14,936 nt of DNA from Candidatus Microgenomates bacterium (GTDB lineage: Bacteria; Patescibacteriota; Microgenomatia; UBA12405; UBA6130): NCBI GenBank assembly GCA_015485895.1, contig WFSR01000033.1:1-14936 (forward strand), read 5' to 3'. The notes beneath the pieces are model-generated. The model worked only from the letters and a program-made list of their open reading frames with translations. It did no database searches and was not told where the DNA came from. A program made the position numbers and the translations under genes. This document shows, piece by piece, positions 13,272-14,936 of this stretch. Position 1 is the stretch's first letter. The number at the start of each line of letters is the position of its first letter.

Positions 13272-13969
13272 AATTTTTCTGCAAAAACGAGGAGGCGCTT
13301 CCAAGTAGTCCCCGGCGGATAGCAAGTTTGTAAAATTAAAGTTTCCCGGTCATCTAAGGGGTGAAAATGAAGATATTGGACATCTCGGGGGCTAACTATT
13401 GATTTTTTTACCACCCGATAACGATACTGCCGACCACTAAAGTAAATAACTACCAAATCGCCCGATTGGAGATAATTGAGAAGCATAAAAACAGCATTAA
13501 GGCGGGTAGCATAAAAAGGGCTATTGGTTGAATGAGCAAAAAGGTAAATAACCCCGCCCTGGCCGGGAAAGCTTGTCCCTTTGGCATGGGCCACTCCTTG
13601 GTGTAGAACCTTCATATAGACTTGGCGGTCATCCACCGGGGTGTTGGCAAAAACTTTCGCCCTAGCTTTAATTTTAGGAATAAAGATAAAAAAGTTATGA
13701 TAGTCAATTTTGGCAATTTTTTTGTTTGCCGGTACCGCTGGCGGCGGAGAAAATTTATAACGCCAGAAAGCAGTTAAGAGAGGAAAATACCAAATAACGG
13801 CCAGTGTGAGACCCAAAAAAATAAAGCCTGTCCCTGCGCCAAAGATAAAAGCCCGCTGAGGTGGCGGATTATAAAACAAAAGGGCGGGTTTTTTCTTCCC
13901 TACTTTAACCGCTTTATTGCTCAGGCGGGGATGGAACCAATGGCGCAAAATCAAGCGGATTTTTTTCAT
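13268..13969 (-). CDS. Sortase (class D/E-like transpeptidase)
   Basis: From the ATG at 13969 the protein has 233 aa; a GTG five codons upstream is in frame but sits at a -10-like box. A basic cytoplasmic N-terminus is followed by one long membrane helix at about 40-62. The sortase beta-barrel then runs from about residue 90 to the end, with catalytic H146 (YLFAHST), C216 (LILQTCYPPG) and R225 (TTWKRLLVFA), numbered from that Met. The sequence GVAHAKGTSFPGQGGVIYLFAHS is typical of class D/E enzymes. It would cleave the LPxTG-like signal of an exported protein and join it to the wall or to another acceptor. The neighbouring downstream gene encodes a protein ending in LPQAG plus an anchor, so substrate and enzyme are paired. 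There is no Shine-Dalgarno sequence at normal spacing. Confidence 0.9.
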   Translation of the reverse strand: MKKIRLILRHWFHPRLSNKAVKVGKKKPALLFYNPPPQRAFIFGAGTGFIFLGLTLAVIWYFPLLTAFWRYKFSPPPAVPANKKIAKIDYHNFFIFIPKIKARAKVFANTPVDDRQVYMKVLHQGVAHAKGTSFPGQGGVIYLFAHSTNSPFYATRLNAVFMLLNYLQSGDLVVIYFSGRQYRYRVVKKSIVSPRDVQYLHFHPLDDRETLILQTCYPPGTTWKRLLVFAEKF

Positions 13970-13974
13970 AGCTA

Positions 13975-13980
13975 ATTGTA
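13975..13980 (-). promoter_or_regulatory. Extended -10 box (TGTTACAAT) just upstream of the sortase ATG
   Basis: TACAAT preceded by TGT lies 5 nt before the ATG on the minus strand, the same spacing as the TATAAT before secA. No good -35 hexamer is seen. If used, the transcript would be leaderless or nearly so. Confidence 0.4.
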
Positions 13981-14004
13981 ACACCCAGAATTAAACTAAT
14001 TTTG

Positions 14005-14256
14005 AAAAAATTCCAAATTCCAAGCACCCTGCCCCGACGTTACGTCGGGGCAAATCCCAAATCACAAACCACAAACAAATCCTAATTACCAAAATCCTAA
14101 TCCGCCAGCTGGCGGACTAAACAATGCTCAAATGACCAAAATCCAAATGTTCAAAACATTTCTTTTTCTTTTTTCTTTTTCTTTTGTTTTGGTCATTTGA
14201 TCATTTGGTAATTTGGTCATTATTTATGATTTGGGTCATTAGGATTTAGGATTTAT
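14005..14256. repeat. Intergenic palindromic repeat, copy B
   Basis: This has the same order of parts as copy A. Hairpin TGCCCCGACG / CGTCGGGGCA (14030-14039, 14043-14052) has loop TTA instead of GA. It is followed by the palindrome TCCGCCAGCTGGCGGA (14101-14116), ACTAAACAAT, TCAAATGACCAAAA, a pyrimidine-rich centre (runs of TTTTTC), and the inverse half with TTTTGGTCATTTGA and ATTTAGGATTT. It fills the gap between the divergent sortase and tRNA-Glu genes. The arms are conserved while the hairpin loops and the central tract vary between copies. Confidence 0.8.
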
Positions 14257-14260
14257 CATT

Positions 14261-14288
14261 CCTAGTTCCTAGTTCCTAGTTCCTAGCT
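14261..14288. repeat. Heptad repeat, four CCTAGTT/CCTAGCT units
   Basis: Three CCTAGTT units and one CCTAGCT follow copy B directly. The same four-unit tract, with the variant unit at a different position, occurs at 8069-8096 after copy A. Confidence 0.8.
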
Positions 14289-14333
14289 CCCATTGTTTGT
14301 TGTTTACCGCCAACTCGGCCATATCCCTCATTA

Positions 14334-14342
14334 TGCTAAAAT
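14334..14342 (+). promoter_or_regulatory. Extended -10 promoter element of the tRNA-Glu gene
   Basis: TGCTAAAAT has the TGn extension and ends 8 bp before the first base of the tRNA, which places the start at or next to the mature 5' end. The -35 region (CTCGGC at 17 bp) is weak. Confidence 0.5.
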
Positions 14343-14350
14343 AACTCACC

Positions 14351-14423
14351 GGCCCCATCGTCTAGCGGTTTAGGACATCGCCCTCTCACGGCGAAAACCC
14401 CGGTTCGAATCCGGGTGGGGTCA
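14351..14423 (+). tRNA. tRNA-Glu, anticodon CUC
   Basis: The sequence folds as a full cloverleaf. Acceptor stem GGCCCCA/TGGGGTC has one G-T pair. The D-arm includes TCTAGCGGTTTAGGA. Anticodon stem TCGCC/GGCGA carries loop CTCTCAC with anticodon CTC at 34-36. The T-arm CCCGG-TTCGAAT-CCGGG is perfect, and the discriminator is A. CCA is not encoded (CACT follows), so a CCA-adding enzyme is needed. It reads GAG. It is the first plus-strand gene after the long minus-strand block. Its 3' end is the kind of site used by tyrosine integrases, but I see no att repeat or integrase in the window. Confidence 0.95.
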
Positions 14424-14443
14424 CTGGCTATCCCCACTTTGAG

Positions 14444-14472
14444 TTGCAAAATAACCTATAGTATGTTATACT
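14444..14472 (+). promoter_or_regulatory. Predicted promoter of the plus-strand membrane protein gene
   Basis: TTGCAA (14444-14449) and TATACT (14467-14472) are 17 bp apart. Start is expected near 14,479. It begins about 20 bp after the tRNA gene. Confidence 0.65.
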
Positions 14473-14478
14473 CACTCA

Positions 14479-14668
14479 ACAAAAACAAATAAGCACAAAA
14501 GGCTGTGCAACATTTGTTTTTGTTACATCCTTGCACTTTTACAGTCAGCCCAAAACCGCCTCCTTACCCGAGTGGGTAGCTTCCTGGACATTACCCGATA
14601 GTGTTCAGAAAGCTATCCATTCGGGATAGTAACCACACCATGCAAACCATAAAAAGGAGGTTGCAAAA
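14479..14668 (+). promoter_or_regulatory. Long structured 5' leader (candidate cis-regulatory RNA)
   Basis: About 190 nt separate the predicted start from the ATG. At the 5' end, ACAAAAACAAAT (14479-14490) pairs perfectly with ATTTGTTTTTGT (14512-14523), with inner stem GCAC/GTGC. Further on, CCTCCTT (14559-14565) is an exact complement of the ribosome binding site AAGGAGG (14654-14660). TACCC-GAGT-GGGTA (14565-14578) and CTATCC/GGATAG (14613-14618, 14624-14629) form local hairpins, and CCCGATAG (14594-14601) can pair with either neighbour. No T-run terminator is present. I do not recognise a known riboswitch class. Confidence 0.45.
14654..14660 (+). promoter_or_regulatory. Ribosome binding site of the plus-strand gene, with an upstream complement
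   Basis: Consensus AAGGAGG lies 8 nt before the ATG at 14669. The seven bases are exactly complementary to 14559-14565 in the same leader, so base pairing could hide it. Confidence 0.7.
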
Positions 14669-14936
14669 ATGTACAGCAGTAAAGACGAAGATTACGCAGC
14701 AGTATTGCTACTAATAGCTATCCTTGTAACTATTAGTACAGTTGTAAACGGTTTCGTTTTAATCAAACTGTGGAATTGGTTCATCATTCCAACTTTTGAT
14801 AAAATGCCAACGCTCTCGTTGGTCCCAGCAATTGGGCTAGGGCTGGTGGTAAGTTTTCTTACTTACCAAGAAATAGACTGTCAAAAAAAGGAAAGCAACG
14901 AGACATTACTAAAGGCAACCATCAACCCCCTTCTCA
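14669..14936 (+). CDS. Small membrane protein, possibly phage/mobile-element family; 3' end beyond the window
   Basis: The frame is open from the ATG at 14669 to the edge, 89 full codons. The protein begins MYSSKDEDYA, has a first membrane helix at about residues 11-34, then KLWNWFIIPTF, a second helix at about 50-66 (VPAIGLGLVVSFLTY), and a polar stretch QEIDCQKKESNE leading to ATINPLL, perhaps the start of a third helix. From memory, the pattern LWxWFIxPTF, then L-A-x-G-L-V-S-F-L-T-Y resembles small hydrophobic proteins often seen in phage genomes; I could not verify this. It differs from its neighbours in strand, in having a consensus ribosome binding site, and in its long leader. It was missed as an ORF only because it is cut by the edge. 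Confidence 0.75.
   Translation, partial: MYSSKDEDYAAVLLLIAILVTISTVVNGFVLIKLWNWFIIPTFDKMPTLSLVPAIGLGLVVSFLTYQEIDCQKKESNETLLKATINPLL

Noticed and set aside
14640..14714. Tiny upstream ORF (ATG at 14640) in the leader
   Set aside because: It has no ribosome binding site and runs out of frame over the real gene start; 24 codons with no supporting pattern.
1..14936. Recoded UGA (Gly) as in some CPR lineages
   Set aside because: RF2 is encoded, and TGA ends ftsX, ftsE, lysS, serS, the sortase and other genes at conserved C-termini or overlap junctions.

Overview
The window looks like a piece of a small-genome bacterium with a single (Gram-positive-like) membrane, most likely a member of the Patescibacteria/CPR. 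That placement is an inference. It rests on tightly overlapping operons with several ATGA junctions, a sortase next to a sorting-signal protein, an FtsEX operon that carries a cysteine-peptidase partner, a tRNA without an encoded CCA, short membrane proteins of unrecognised family, and intergenic DNA made of palindromes and 7-nt repeats. UGA is a normal stop here: it ends ftsX, ftsE, lysS, serS and others, and a release factor 2 gene is present.

Layout. All genes from 1 to about 13,970 lie on the minus strand. Read in transcription order (right to left) they are: sortase; its likely substrate, a DUF11 protein with an LPQAG sorting signal; a translation/transcription operon greA-lysS-HD hydrolase-serS; a secretion/termination operon secA-(129-aa membrane protein)-prfB; and an envelope/division operon (139-aa membrane protein)-ftsE-ftsX-(coiled coil plus C39-like peptidase)-(secreted protein cut by the window edge). 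The right end (14,334 to 14,936) is on the plus strand. It holds a tRNA-Glu(CUC), then a promoter, a roughly 190-nt leader with strong pairing potential, and the start of a small two-helix membrane protein that may belong to a mobile element.

Gene-poor stretches (7,565-8,110; 11,951-12,600; 13,985-14,333) are not empty. Two copies of an approximately 220-250 nt AT-rich palindromic repeat share a near-identical 67-nt core. Other hairpin repeats built on CCGACG/CGTCGG and tracts of degenerate 7-nt units fill much of the rest. The greA leader has a textbook promoter (TTGACA-17-TATACT) inside an 8-bp inverted repeat, followed by two overlapping hairpins arranged like an antiterminator and a terminator.

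How the genes fit together. FtsEX is an ATP-driven switch that in other bacteria activates a coiled-coil peptidoglycan hydrolase at division; here the adjacent effector candidate carries a papain-like C39 domain rather than the LytM/M23 domain of EnvC. SecA would export the signal-peptide proteins, including the effector and the DUF11 protein, and the sortase would anchor the latter. GreA, LysRS, SerRS and RF2 are core expression machinery. Nothing in the window is a clear defence or CRISPR locus. The most novel-looking items are the FtsEX/C39 pairing, the greA leader, the structured leader on the plus strand, and the heptad/palindrome repeat system.
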